A DNA stretch of 64,000 nt, taken from NCBI GenBank assembly GCA_965222645.1, contig OZ244968.1, positions 930,001-994,000 of the forward strand, written 5' to 3'. Below, piece after piece: positions 1 to 8,854 of this stretch. Below the pieces are notes generated by a model. The model was given only the letters and a program-made list of their open reading frames with translations, was not told the origin of the DNA and did not search any database. Origin of the DNA: JABDMH01 sp965222645. Its GTDB lineage: Bacteria; Bacteroidota; Bacteroidia; Chitinophagales; Saprospiraceae. Made by a program: the position numbers and the translations under genes. Position 1 is the stretch's first letter. Every line of letters starts with the position of its first letter.

Positions 1-549
1 ATAGTTAAACAACAAATCTGATGATCTCTCAAACATGCTGCGACGCACAGCTGATCCTGCACCATCGGTACCAAAGATTAAATCGCCTTTTATTTCTGTA
101 TTCTTTCCACGGATATCCCGCAGGAAAACCACGCCGCGTTCTAAATCTACCCCGGTGCATTCCGTATCGAATCTCACGGATAGGTTTTTATAAGAATCAG
201 CATTATTAAGCAAAACAATATTAAGACCACTTCTGGACACCGAGTTGATGTGTTCTCCTGCTCTACCACTGTATTTTAGAAAATAAGTTTCGCCATTCTG
301 TTCATGAATTAGTCGACCATTCATCGGTGTACATAATTTCAACACTTCATCTTTCACGCCTGCAAGGTCCAGTGCATCAAGACCCCGTGGTGACAGGGCC
401 AAATTAATGGACCGGCCACCCACCTGCTCACTGAGTCTCATATCCGGCCTTTTTTCAATAAGGATGACCGGGTAATCTCTCTGAGCAAGGCGTAAAGCGA
501 GCAATGTCCCACACAGTCCCGCGCCAACGATTATTATCTTTTCTTTCAT
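1..549 (-). CDS. kmo: Kynurenine 3-monooxygenase (partial, N-terminal 183 residues)
   Basis: The product would be the FAD enzyme that hydroxylates L-kynurenine to 3-hydroxykynurenine using NADPH and O2. The reading frame is open from the ATG at 549 to the window edge, so only the N-terminal part is seen. It starts with a Rossmann FAD-binding motif (IIVGAGLCGTLLALRLAQ), then a GGRSINLALSPRGLDAL segment typical of the KMO family, and later a GTDGAGSAVRR motif, the family's second FAD/NADPH contact. It lies one base downstream of the kynureninase stop, which fits its role as the preceding step in the same operon. The C-terminal substrate-binding half and any membrane anchor lie outside the window. 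The identification is firm for an FAD monooxygenase and strong for KMO because of the neighbours. Confidence 0.9.
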   Translation of the reverse strand, partial: MKEKIIIVGAGLCGTLLALRLAQRDYPVILIEKRPDMRLSEQVGGRSINLALSPRGLDALDLAGVKDEVLKLCTPMNGRLIHEQNGETYFLKYSGRAGEHINSVSRSGLNIVLLNNADSYKNLSVRFDTECTGVDLERGVVFLRDIRGKNTEIKGDLIFGTDGAGSAVRRSMFERSSDLLFNY

Positions 550-550
550 T

Positions 551-1804
551 TCAAAGGATTTCTTCAGTCAAAATTCTGACAAATTCATAAACATCGCGGA
601 AGGTATTGTACAAAGGGACAGGAGCTACTCTAAGGACAGATGGCTCACGCCAGTCTGCAATAATTCCCCTGGAGTTGAGGGTATTAAAGACTGATTTGTC
701 TCCATTCTTAATCAGAATAGACAACTGACAACCTCGTTCTTCAGGGTTTGCCGGAGTAATTACTTTAAGCCGGTGGCCTTTCGCATTCAGCAATAAGAAT
801 TCCAGGTATTCCGTGAGTTTTATCGACTTTGATCGAAGCTTTTCCATCCCAACTTCTTCAAAAATATCAAGAGAAGCCCTGATGGCTGCCAGTGATAAAA
901 TGGGCGGATTGCTAAGCTGCCAGCCCTCGGCCCCTGGGATCGGATCAAAATCATCTCTCATATTGAAACGGATGTCTTTATTGTGAGCCCACCACCCCAC
1001 CATCCTGGGTATGTCAAAATCATACGCGTAACGTTCGTGAATAAAGCAGGCACCGATACTTCCAGGACCGCTGTTGAGGTATTTATAGGTGCACCAGGCA
1101 GCAAAATCAACGTTACTACCGTGTAAATCCAACAATATATTTCCAGCTCCGTGTGCTAGATCAAAGCCGACTTTGCAACCAGCTGCCTGGCCGGCATCAG
1201 TGATTTCCTTTATGTCAAAAACCTGTCCTGTATAATAATTTGGACAACCCAATAAAATTAGTGCAATTTGATCGCCAAATTCTTCGATCGTCTCTATTAT
1301 ATCTTCGTGACGAAGTAAATATTCTCCCTGTCTCGGTTTTACTTCCAGAAGACCGTTTTCTACTCCATGAAAGGCCAATTGAGATTCGACGGCAAAGCGA
1401 TCAGAAGGAAATGCATCTGATTCGATCAATATTTTATTTCTCTTCCCGGCGGGACGATAAAAGGAGACCATAAGGAGATGCAGATTGACGCTCAAAGTAT
1501 TCATAGCGACCACCTCGATCGGCTTTGCACCCACTACATTCGCCATTTTCTCCGTCAGAAATTCGTGGTACGGAAGCCATGGATTCTTGGCGTGCAAGTG
1601 CCCTTCTACCCCCAATTTTTGCCAATCTACCAATTCCTGTTTTATATATTGTGGAGTAGTTTTGGGTTGCAATCCCAGTGAATTGCCACTCAAATAAATG
1701 CTGGGATCTCCATCGTGATGAGCAGGAATAAAAAATCGGTCTTTAAATTCAGAAATCGGATCCTCTCCATCCAGGTGATCAGCATATTCGGCAGAGTTCT
1801 CCAT
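551..1804 (-). CDS. kynU: Kynureninase
   Basis: This PLP enzyme cleaves 3-hydroxykynurenine (or kynurenine) to 3-hydroxyanthranilate (or anthranilate) plus L-alanine. The 417-residue length is normal for the family. Visible marks are the LSGNSLGLQP segment near residue 40, the aspartate-containing DLAHGAGN motif around residue 215, and the CTYKYLNSGPG motif around residue 237 carrying the Schiff-base lysine. Its ATG shares one base with the stop of the upstream decarboxylase gene (TGATG), and its own stop is one base from the kmo start, so it is clearly inside one transcription unit. Confidence is high. Confidence 0.95.
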   Translation of the reverse strand: MENSAEYADHLDGEDPISEFKDRFFIPAHHDGDPSIYLSGNSLGLQPKTTPQYIKQELVDWQKLGVEGHLHAKNPWLPYHEFLTEKMANVVGAKPIEVVAMNTLSVNLHLLMVSFYRPAGKRNKILIESDAFPSDRFAVESQLAFHGVENGLLEVKPRQGEYLLRHEDIIETIEEFGDQIALILLGCPNYYTGQVFDIKEITDAGQAAGCKVGFDLAHGAGNILLDLHGSNVDFAAWCTYKYLNSGPGSIGACFIHERYAYDFDIPRMVGWWAHNKDIRFNMRDDFDPIPGAEGWQLSNPPILSLAAIRASLDIFEEVGMEKLRSKSIKLTEYLEFLLLNAKGHRLKVITPANPEERGCQLSILIKNGDKSVFNTLNSRGIIADWREPSVLRVAPVPLYNTFRDVYEFVRILTEEIL

Positions 1805-2868
1805 CAGCCCATCACTCTCTTTAATAATTCAGCACCATGCGCCCCTCCTAACCACCTCAAAACATTATCACACCAAATTCGATCTTTTTGCTCCTCAGAG
1901 ATCACCTTCTCCTCTACAGCGAGATCCAGTAGTTTTCCGGGATAGGACGATTGCTTTTTATTCTTCATCTCACCTAGTGGATATGGATCATCCAGCCCCA
2001 TTATGACCTGATCCGTCCCGTTTTGTCTTTTTATCATCAACTCCAGGGATAAGGTATCGTGTACCAAAGTATCAAAATATATATTGGGATGACCCAACGC
2101 TTTTCGTGGTCTTTCCTTTCCAACAAAAAGATCGGGTCTTCCATCAAAACCCTGCACCCTTCGGCCGATATTAATTTGATTGAGCTGGCCACCATGTGCA
2201 AAGCAAACCCGAATACCAGGATATTTTTGAAAATAGTTATTTATGGTGTAGAAATGATAGGCATCGGCACACTGGGCAAGCATCCACACGAGATGAAAAC
2301 GCCAATTTTTATTTTCAAGTAAAATAAATTTCTCTCCATCGTAAGGATGCACCTCAATAGCGAGGCCATATTTATTGGCCAGTTCTAAAATCGGTTCAGT
2401 TTCACTATTAAAAATACCCTTCCATTTACCAGTGGAATCCATATAATGCGTAGGGAGACATAAAAGTCGTAATTCCAATTCCTCTACACAACGCTCTATT
2501 TCCCACAATGCACCCTGAATAAAACCCGCATGTACCACAAAGCCGCACGTAAACTTCCTGGGAAACTCCCGCTGAATTCTCGCGTTATAATCATTTTGAA
2601 ACCTTAGCGTAGCCTTCATCAATTCCCAGGGAAGGCCATTGCCATAAAGTTGAGATAAATTGAGCACCACCGAGTGGTCAATCTGGTGCTCTTCCATCCA
2701 CAGAAGTTTTTCTTCAAGAAAAAAACTAGTATCTGTGATGGGGCGAGACCAATCCTTTTGATACATGGCGGTCTTCTTCTTATCAACCCAAAAGATTTCC
2801 GCCTCCTTCATAAAAGTCGGAATCTCCTCCGGATACGGGAGCAAATGAGAATGCCCGTTTATACGCAT
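1804..2868 (-). CDS. nbaD: 2-amino-3-carboxymuconate-6-semialdehyde decarboxylase (ACMSD)
   Basis: This amidohydrolase-superfamily enzyme removes CO2 from aminocarboxymuconate semialdehyde. It steers the ring-cleavage product away from spontaneous quinolinate formation and towards 2-aminomuconate. The HxH metal motif is seen at the N terminus (NGHSHLLP). Further on come a middle histidine (AIEVHPY), the FAHGG motif, and a metal-ligand aspartate in GLDDPYPLGE, which matches the ACMSD form of the motif. The length of 354 residues is near the family norm. An AGGAG-like sequence lies directly before the ATG. The gene overlaps kynU by one base, and 120 bases separate it from the upstream dioxygenase gene. 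Confidence 0.88.
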   Translation of the reverse strand: MRINGHSHLLPYPEEIPTFMKEAEIFWVDKKKTAMYQKDWSRPITDTSFFLEEKLLWMEEHQIDHSVVLNLSQLYGNGLPWELMKATLRFQNDYNARIQREFPRKFTCGFVVHAGFIQGALWEIERCVEELELRLLCLPTHYMDSTGKWKGIFNSETEPILELANKYGLAIEVHPYDGEKFILLENKNWRFHLVWMLAQCADAYHFYTINNYFQKYPGIRVCFAHGGQLNQINIGRRVQGFDGRPDLFVGKERPRKALGHPNIYFDTLVHDTLSLELMIKRQNGTDQVIMGLDDPYPLGEMKNKKQSSYPGKLLDLAVEEKVISEEQKDRIWCDNVLRWLGGAHGAELLKRVMG

Positions 2869-2988
2869 CTCCTCTTAATAAAATTCTTTTAATTAAATTC
2901 CACCATAAATTCCAAAAAATGATATCCCAGCTCGCTCTCCACAGCGTCAGTCTAAATAGCTGGATCTCGACATAAATTATGCCTGGGC

Positions 2989-3498
2989 TTATCCAGGAGG
3001 ATCCATCACGGTGCCGCAATTGTCACATGTCCTCAGGACACTATTCGAGTAAAAACGATTGAAGATCACGGGCATGTCGGTTTCTATATTTTGTAAAATA
3101 AAGGGCTCACGATACAATTCATTATTGCAATTTTCGCAAAACCAAGCCAACCCATCTTCCATGCCTTCTGGTCTCTTCACTTCAATCACTAAGCCCACAG
3201 TGTCCGGGCCTCTCTGAGGAGAATGAGGAATATCTGGCGGTAAATAAAATATCTCTCCCTCTTGTATATGCACATCGCGTGGCACACCATCTTCTATCAC
3301 CTTTAAAACAATATTCCCCTCAACCTGATAAAAAAACTCTGCTGTCTGATTCAGGTGGTAATCCTTTCGAGAATTAGGACCTCCAACTACCATGACAATA
3401 TAGTCTTCATCATAAATCATCTTATTGCCCACGGGTGGTTTGAGAAAGTGGCGATTGTCTTCTATCCACTGCTGAAAATTAATTGCCGGACCTAACAT
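2989..3498 (-). CDS. nbaC: 3-hydroxyanthranilate 3,4-dioxygenase
   Basis: This cupin dioxygenase opens the ring of 3-hydroxyanthranilate to give aminocarboxymuconate semialdehyde, the substrate of the next gene product. The Fe(II) ligands of the family are recognisable: a histidine in KDYHLNQTAEFFYQ, the glutamate a few residues later, and a histidine in LPPDIPHSP. The C terminus carries two CxxC pairs (CENC near residue 121 and CDNCG near 158), the rubredoxin-like metal site found in bacterial members. The 169-residue length is typical. The ATG at 3498 lies 15 bases after the TrpB2 stop codon. Confidence 0.93.
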   Translation of the reverse strand: MLGPAINFQQWIEDNRHFLKPPVGNKMIYDEDYIVMVVGGPNSRKDYHLNQTAEFFYQVEGNIVLKVIEDGVPRDVHIQEGEIFYLPPDIPHSPQRGPDTVGLVIEVKRPEGMEDGLAWFCENCNNELYREPFILQNIETDMPVIFNRFYSNSVLRTCDNCGTVMDPPG

Positions 3499-3513
3499 AT
3501 TCTTAATATTTTT

Positions 3514-4878
3514 CTATGAAATCTCCGGCGTATCTAACTCCGCTAGAGAATTATGTATTTCTTCCTGACTTAATTCATGACGCTGAATCTTTCCATCAAA
3601 GTAGTCTTCATACGCTTTCATGTCAAAGTTGCCATGACCACATAGATTGAATAAAATTGTTTTGGAGACACCCTCTTCTTTGCATCTTTCTGCCTCCTTA
3701 ATTGCTGTTGCAATCCCATGAGTGGCCTCAGGTGCAGCCAGGATTCCTTCTGTCTTTGCAAATAGAACTCCAGCCTCAAAGACCTCAAGATTATCGTGAG
3801 AGCAAGCTTCGATCAGCTTATCTTTCAGGAGTTGACTGACCACCACACCGGCACCGTGATATCGCAATCCACCGGCGTGAATTGGAGCTGGTACAAAATT
3901 GTGACCCAATGTATACATAGGTAAGAGTGGCGTCATACCCACCGTATCCCCAAAATCATATCTGAAGACTCCCCGGGTGAGTTTTGGGCAAGATGCCGGC
4001 TCGCTAGCTATACAGCGTATACTCTTTCCCTCTTCGAGATTCATCCGTAGAAACGGAAAGGTCAAACCTGCAAAATTGGAACCTCCGCCAAAGGGTGCAA
4101 TAACGATATCCGGCATGTCTCCAGATTTTTCCATTTGCTTAACAGCCTCCTGACCCACGATGGTTTGATGGAGCAAGACATGATTAAGCACGCTTCCGAG
4201 AGCGTATTTAGTGTCCTCATTAGTCGCAGCCCGTTCTACAGCCTCCGAAATCGCTATTCCGAGCGAGCCTGTCGTATCGGGATCTTTTGCCAGAACCTTT
4301 TTGCCAGCTTCTGTTGCCTCCGAAGGTGAAGGAAAAACCTTGGCCCCCCAGGTATTCATCATAATTTTCCGGTACGGTTTATGATGATATGACAGACGCA
4401 CCATATATACCTCGCATTCGATGTCAAATAAATTGCAGGCAAAACTCAATGCACTACCCCATTGACCGGCACCTGTCTCCGTTGTGATTCTCTTGACTCC
4501 TTCTTTCATATTAAAGTAGGCCTGTGGCACTGATGTATTCGGCTTGTGAGAGCCGGAAGGACTTACACCCTCGTACTTGTAATATATCTTTGCTGGTGTA
4601 TCGAGCGCTTTTTCCAGTCCATGGGCGCGGTACAGCGGTGTAGGTCGCCACATCGAATAAATATTGCGTACCTCATCCGGTATGTCTATCCATTTTTCTG
4701 CAGAGACTTCTTGCTGGATTAGAGCCATGGGAAATAACGGAGCCAGAGCTTCGGGACCAATTGGCTCCTTTGTGCCGGGATGCAATGGCGGTAATGGCTT
4801 ATTGGGCATATCTGCAACAATATTGTACCATTTTTCTGGAATTTCTTTTTCAGACAAAGTGATTTTTCGATTCTGCAT
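3514..4878 (-). CDS. TrpB2-type tryptophan synthase beta chain (PLP)
   Basis: This is a PLP-dependent protein of the TrpB2 class, the form that often acts without an alpha subunit and joins indole to a serine-derived acrylate. Seen directly are the PLP lysine motif (SGSHKPNTS), the catalytic glutamate motif (TETGAGQWG), the phosphate-binding FGGGSNFAG loop and the C-terminal NLCGHGNFD. The 454-residue length, longer than TrpB1, and the N-terminal extension fit TrpB2. It lies in the middle of a tryptophan-degrading operon, between the dehydrogenase and the dioxygenase, and no trpA is nearby. A biosynthetic role is therefore unlikely. Capture of indole for degradation, or a different beta-replacement reaction, is inference. 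Confidence 0.88.
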   Translation of the reverse strand: MQNRKITLSEKEIPEKWYNIVADMPNKPLPPLHPGTKEPIGPEALAPLFPMALIQQEVSAEKWIDIPDEVRNIYSMWRPTPLYRAHGLEKALDTPAKIYYKYEGVSPSGSHKPNTSVPQAYFNMKEGVKRITTETGAGQWGSALSFACNLFDIECEVYMVRLSYHHKPYRKIMMNTWGAKVFPSPSEATEAGKKVLAKDPDTTGSLGIAISEAVERAATNEDTKYALGSVLNHVLLHQTIVGQEAVKQMEKSGDMPDIVIAPFGGGSNFAGLTFPFLRMNLEEGKSIRCIASEPASCPKLTRGVFRYDFGDTVGMTPLLPMYTLGHNFVPAPIHAGGLRYHGAGVVVSQLLKDKLIEACSHDNLEVFEAGVLFAKTEGILAAPEATHGIATAIKEAERCKEEGVSKTILFNLCGHGNFDMKAYEDYFDGKIQRHELSQEEIHNSLAELDTPEIS

Positions 4879-4955
4879 TTCAAAAAATGATTTAAAACTT
4901 TAAAAATTAATTTTCACTGGGAGATTCTGATTTAAAAATTAAATAGTCTTAGGAT

Positions 4956-6398
4956 TTATATATAGGAAATACAAACGTTTTTCGGTTCTGTAAAAAAGCG
5001 CAATGCCTCGAGCCCACCTTCCCTTCCCACACCTGAGTTTTTTACCCCGCCAAATGGCGTGCGAAGGTCCCTCAATAACCAGGTGTTTATCCAAACAATC
5101 CCAACGTCGAGACTCGCCGCCATCCAGTGAGCTCTTGCCAAGTCACGTGTCCACAAGGTAGCAGAAAGCCCGTATTCTACTCCATTGGCATAAGATACCA
5201 CTTCTTCCTCTTTTTCGAAAGGAGCAATTGTGACCACCGGTCCAAATATTTCCTCTTGATTGGTTCTGCAATCAGGTCTCAGCCCTTCGATCACCGTCGG
5301 TGCTATATAATATCCTCCCTCCAATCCCTCTGGTCGACGGATTTTACCACCGGTTAAAATCGTACCACCTTCTTCCTTTGCCAGAGAGATATAAGACAAG
5401 ACTTTTTCAAAGTGCCCTTCGGATACAATGGCTCCGATATCAGTCCCTTCATCCAGTGGATCACCGATCCTAAGCTCCCTGACTCTACTTATGAAGTCAG
5501 ATTTAAACTTTTTGTAGATTCCTTTTTCGATAAATATCCGTGACCCGCAGAGACATATCTGACCCTGGTTTGCAAAAGAAGATCTTATCGTAGTCTCAAG
5601 CATCTGCTCATAGTCGCAATCTGCAAAAATGATATTGGGATTTTTACCGCCCATCTCCAGAGAACATTTTTTAAATAAGGGTCCCGAAATCGAAGCAATG
5701 GATCTGCCAATGCGGGTACTCCCCGTAAAGGAAACAGCCTTGATCTGCGGATGCCTCACGATGGCCTCTCCCACCACCTCCCCCCTCCCATGTACAATGT
5801 TTAAGACCCCGGGGGGCAACCCGGCCTCCTCACATATCTCCGAAAGGAGATACGCGGTCATAGGGGTCATTTCTGACGGCTTGGCAACTACCGTATTTCC
5901 AGCAGCAACAGCAGGAGCGATTTTCCAACTCAATAGATAAAGCGGCAGATTCCAAGGTGAGATACAGCCAACAGCACCAAGGGGCTGCCTGAGTGTGTAG
6001 TTTATTGCCTTGTTTACCATATGGTGTGACTCGGAGGAGAATTGTAAAATCGCACTCGCAAAAAATGCAAAGTTTTGAGAAGATCTTGGAATGTCGATTT
6101 TCCTGGCCAGAGAAACCGGTTTGCCATTATCAATCGATTCTGCACGTGCCAGTTCCTCAGCACGCATTTCAATCAGTCTGGAAATCGACAATAGAATCCG
6201 ACTCCGGCCTTCTACAGTCGTCTTAGACCAACCATCAAAAGCCAGCGTTGCAGCGTCACATGCCCGATCTACATCTGCTACAACCGAATCGGGAACCTCC
6301 GCATATTTCGCTCCATTAGACGGATTGATTACATCCAGGTATTTCTGCTTGCCCGCAGCCTCTAATTTTCCATTGATATAATTGAAGATTCTTCTCAT
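4956..6398 (-). CDS. nbaE: 2-aminomuconate-6-semialdehyde dehydrogenase (ALDH family)
   Basis: This NAD-dependent aldehyde dehydrogenase of 480 residues would oxidise 2-aminomuconate semialdehyde, the ACMSD product, to 2-aminomuconate. The catalytic glutamate is in LEMGGKNPNIIF, the nucleophilic cysteine in GQICLCGSRIF, and the cofactor-binding FTGSTRIG motif is present. The family alone would also allow hydroxymuconate-semialdehyde or betaine-aldehyde activity. The specificity is chosen because the gene overlaps the tryptophan dioxygenase gene by four bases (ATGA) and lies beside ACMSD and the dioxygenase. A gap of 77 bases separates it from the TrpB2 gene. Confidence 0.88.
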   Translation of the reverse strand: MRRIFNYINGKLEAAGKQKYLDVINPSNGAKYAEVPDSVVADVDRACDAATLAFDGWSKTTVEGRSRILLSISRLIEMRAEELARAESIDNGKPVSLARKIDIPRSSQNFAFFASAILQFSSESHHMVNKAINYTLRQPLGAVGCISPWNLPLYLLSWKIAPAVAAGNTVVAKPSEMTPMTAYLLSEICEEAGLPPGVLNIVHGRGEVVGEAIVRHPQIKAVSFTGSTRIGRSIASISGPLFKKCSLEMGGKNPNIIFADCDYEQMLETTIRSSFANQGQICLCGSRIFIEKGIYKKFKSDFISRVRELRIGDPLDEGTDIGAIVSEGHFEKVLSYISLAKEEGGTILTGGKIRRPEGLEGGYYIAPTVIEGLRPDCRTNQEEIFGPVVTIAPFEKEEEVVSYANGVEYGLSATLWTRDLARAHWMAASLDVGIVWINTWLLRDLRTPFGGVKNSGVGREGGLEALRFFTEPKNVCISYI

Positions 6399-7504
6399 GA
6401 ACCGGAATTAGTAAAGTAAAAGCTGAGCTGCTTTTCGATGTCCTCAGGTAGTTTCGGCAGATCAGATCGGGGAATTAGAAGTGTGGAGATATTGTGCAGA
6501 TCCATAAAGACGTGGTGTTTTTCTGCGGTTGCCGATAAATATTTATGACCGGCAGACCCACCTGTTCCGATTTTTCTACCGATCATACGCAGGACCATCT
6601 GGGCGTGCCGGTAGCGCCAGGAAGTCAGGAGCTGGTCGATATCCACAAGATTAATCAGCAGACGAAAAGGTAAATGCAAAATCGGTTGCTCCCTGTAGAG
6701 ATGGATAAATAAAGCGGCTGTAGTTGCTTCATAGGACAAACGCAATTTTCCAGCTTTTCTTCGCGTCTCATAAAGATCCCGATCTAAAATAGACTGGAAG
6801 TACGTGTCCGTATCACCGAGAAGTTTTATCCTCATCATTTTTTCTTCACCGGTCAGTCCTTCTGATTTTTTTATGGCCTGTTGTTCTTTATCGATCATTC
6901 TCAATACTGCTTCTCCATAACTGTTGATAAAATCAAAATTATGCAGCTTTAAGAATGGTGTCCGCTCCAGCCAATTTTCGACTGCATCAAACAAGCTACC
7001 CTCCACATAAACTTTTTTCAACTCCTCCTGCTGTTCATCTGAAAAAGCAGAAGCGTAGTGATAATTATTATAAGTGATCCGGCTTTCTTCAGGCAAGCCC
7101 AAAAGACATTCGACAAGCCTAAATTGAAAACTCTGAAATCCCGATGCAGGAAATAAATAAGATCTAAAATCTAAGAAATCCAATGGAGTCATTGTTTCCA
7201 AGACATTGATTTGCTGGATTAATACTTTTAAGATCTCTTCGATTCGCTGCAATCTACCCACTGCCGTGCCAATAAACCGCTCGTCAACTTTGTCCTCATT
7301 AAATAATTTGAGAACAGACTGCAACTCATGGATAATTTGCTTAAACCACAACTCATAAATTTGATGGATCACAATAAATAACATTTCCTCATGCGCCGGC
7401 TCTTCCAGCTCCTCACTCCTCAAGACCTGTGCATTAAGAATATCATCGAGCTTAAGGTAATTGTGATAATGTATTGTCGAATATTTACTGCTATTATTTT
7501 TCAT
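6395..7504 (-). CDS. kynA: Tryptophan 2,3-dioxygenase
   Basis: This heme dioxygenase starts the pathway by oxidising L-tryptophan to N-formylkynurenine. Family marks are the N-terminal THYHNYL-like segment (IHYHNYLKLDDIL), ELWFKQIIHE, the RSYLFPASGFQS segment, the proximal heme histidine in WRYRHAQMVLRMIG, and the GTGGSAGHKYL loop. I start it at the ATG at 7504, giving 369 residues. The frame extends upstream only through a TTG that would add 11 residues. It is longer than the roughly 280-residue proteobacterial enzymes, with extra sequence in the middle and at the C terminus. It overlaps the dehydrogenase gene by four bases. Confidence 0.93.
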   Translation of the reverse strand: MKNNSSKYSTIHYHNYLKLDDILNAQVLRSEELEEPAHEEMLFIVIHQIYELWFKQIIHELQSVLKLFNEDKVDERFIGTAVGRLQRIEEILKVLIQQINVLETMTPLDFLDFRSYLFPASGFQSFQFRLVECLLGLPEESRITYNNYHYASAFSDEQQEELKKVYVEGSLFDAVENWLERTPFLKLHNFDFINSYGEAVLRMIDKEQQAIKKSEGLTGEEKMMRIKLLGDTDTYFQSILDRDLYETRRKAGKLRLSYEATTAALFIHLYREQPILHLPFRLLINLVDIDQLLTSWRYRHAQMVLRMIGRKIGTGGSAGHKYLSATAEKHHVFMDLHNISTLLIPRSDLPKLPEDIEKQLSFYFTNSGS

Positions 7505-7657
7505 GAGTTCAAGCTTTTGCCAGCAAAGTAACTGCAAATTCTGTGTTCCTGTCAGGGAGCTCCCATATATATTTTTTATTCATTTTCTTGTGTATTCCTC
7601 GCTAGCCAATAAATATCATGCTCGTTTAGCAACTTCTATTAGTTTTTTTTTTAAAAA

Positions 7658-8431
7658 TTAGATTTTAAACAATCCGATTTTCTCCCTGATTCTCGATGCC
7701 CCTTCTTGCAAAATCTTGACATAATTGACAAGTTTTTCTTCCTCGAATCTGCTAGCGGGTCCAGAAGCACTCAATCCGGCAACCAGTTCATCTTTTTGGT
7801 TAAAAATCGGGACTGCTACACATACTAACCCCAACTCAAATTCCTCCCGGTCGAGTGCATAGCCCACGGCTCTCACTTTTTTTAACTCACGAAATAGAGT
7901 TGGAATTGACCTGATCGTGTTTAGCGTATATTTTTCCAGAGTCCTCTTCCCTGAAAAGTATTCGCGGAGAGCGAGATCATTTTTTATTGAATAAGCCAGT
8001 AAAACTTTCCCAAGACTAGTGGCATGTGCGGGATTATAGCTGCCGATTTCGCTTCTCATGCTCAGTCCATGTGGACTTTCCACTTTATCGATGTAGAATA
8101 TTTTAGAATCTCTAAGAACAGCCAGATGTACGGTCTCCCTAATATTGATTCCAACTCGCATCAGTTCAGGGCGGGCGATTTCCGCAAATGAGGATTTGAC
8201 CTGCACCCGGTTGCCCAGCTCAAACAGTTTTAGCCCGAGACTGTATTTGTTGGAATTTGCATTTTGATATACGACCCCCAATCTTTTTAGTTGAGACAAA
8301 AACCGGTAGACTGTGCTTTTATTCGCATCCAATTCAGCTGCCAATTCAGTGACACCCCATTCTGGTCTTGCAGCGGTAAAACACTCGAGCAATCTAAAGG
8401 TCTTTAAAACCGAATTCTTTACCTTTTCCAT
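7658..8431 (-). CDS. IclR-family transcriptional regulator
   Basis: The protein has an N-terminal winged helix-turn-helix (LLECFTAARPEWGVTELAAELDANKSTVYRFLSQLKRLG) followed by the C-terminal effector-binding domain of IclR proteins, including HATSLGKVLLAY and GLSASGPASRF. I choose the ATG at 8431 (257 residues) over a TTG nine codons upstream. It sits directly upstream of the tryptophan catabolic genes on the same strand, 153 bases before kynA, and is divergent from the susC gene. The simplest inference is control of the kynurenine operon by a pathway intermediate. Regulation of the SusCD unit is the alternative. Confidence 0.9.
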   Translation of the reverse strand: MEKVKNSVLKTFRLLECFTAARPEWGVTELAAELDANKSTVYRFLSQLKRLGVVYQNANSNKYSLGLKLFELGNRVQVKSSFAEIARPELMRVGINIRETVHLAVLRDSKIFYIDKVESPHGLSMRSEIGSYNPAHATSLGKVLLAYSIKNDLALREYFSGKRTLEKYTLNTIRSIPTLFRELKKVRAVGYALDREEFELGLVCVAVPIFNQKDELVAGLSASGPASRFEEEKLVNYVKILQEGASRIREKIGLFKI

Positions 8432-8854
8432 ATTATTGATCAGATAGAACTGTTTCAACTAATAAAACATGATTTCAATAGTTCGAAAATTTAGCACTTT
8501 TTATTGACGTGGCAAAAAAGATCTGGCTAAATACTAAGAATAATTTCGTTCGGGATTGCAACCCTATCTGCTGAATCGTGACCCGTGAAAGGACAGAGAA
8601 CTATCTCATGTTTGATCGCTGAAGTCGGCATTGGGATCGTTGATCCGCATCAATTTGCCTGATTTAGCAGTGATTTTCACATCAAAAACAACATTTAAGT
8701 GAAAAAATGTCATCCAGGATCAAAATATGAGTAAAAAATTTATTTGCTTTGTTAACAGGCAGGAGAATCAAATAATGTGATCCTTCCACTTGAGGAGCAT
8801 CCCTTCCCAGGCTAGATTATATACTGCTAATAAATAATTCGAACTATTTACAAT
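8432..8854. promoter_or_regulatory. Divergent intergenic region between IclR and SusC genes
   Basis: These 423 bases separate the divergent IclR and SusC genes and must carry the promoters of both. I see a short inverted repeat, GGATC-3-GATCC, at 8634-8646, which could be an operator but is weak. No clear TAnnTTTG box at good spacing was found. There is no convincing open frame. Confidence 0.4.

Noticed and set aside
8634..8646. GGATC-3-GATCC inverted repeat as the IclR operator
   Set aside because: Five-base arms occur often by chance and there is no second copy or promoter overlap to support it; kept only as a remark.
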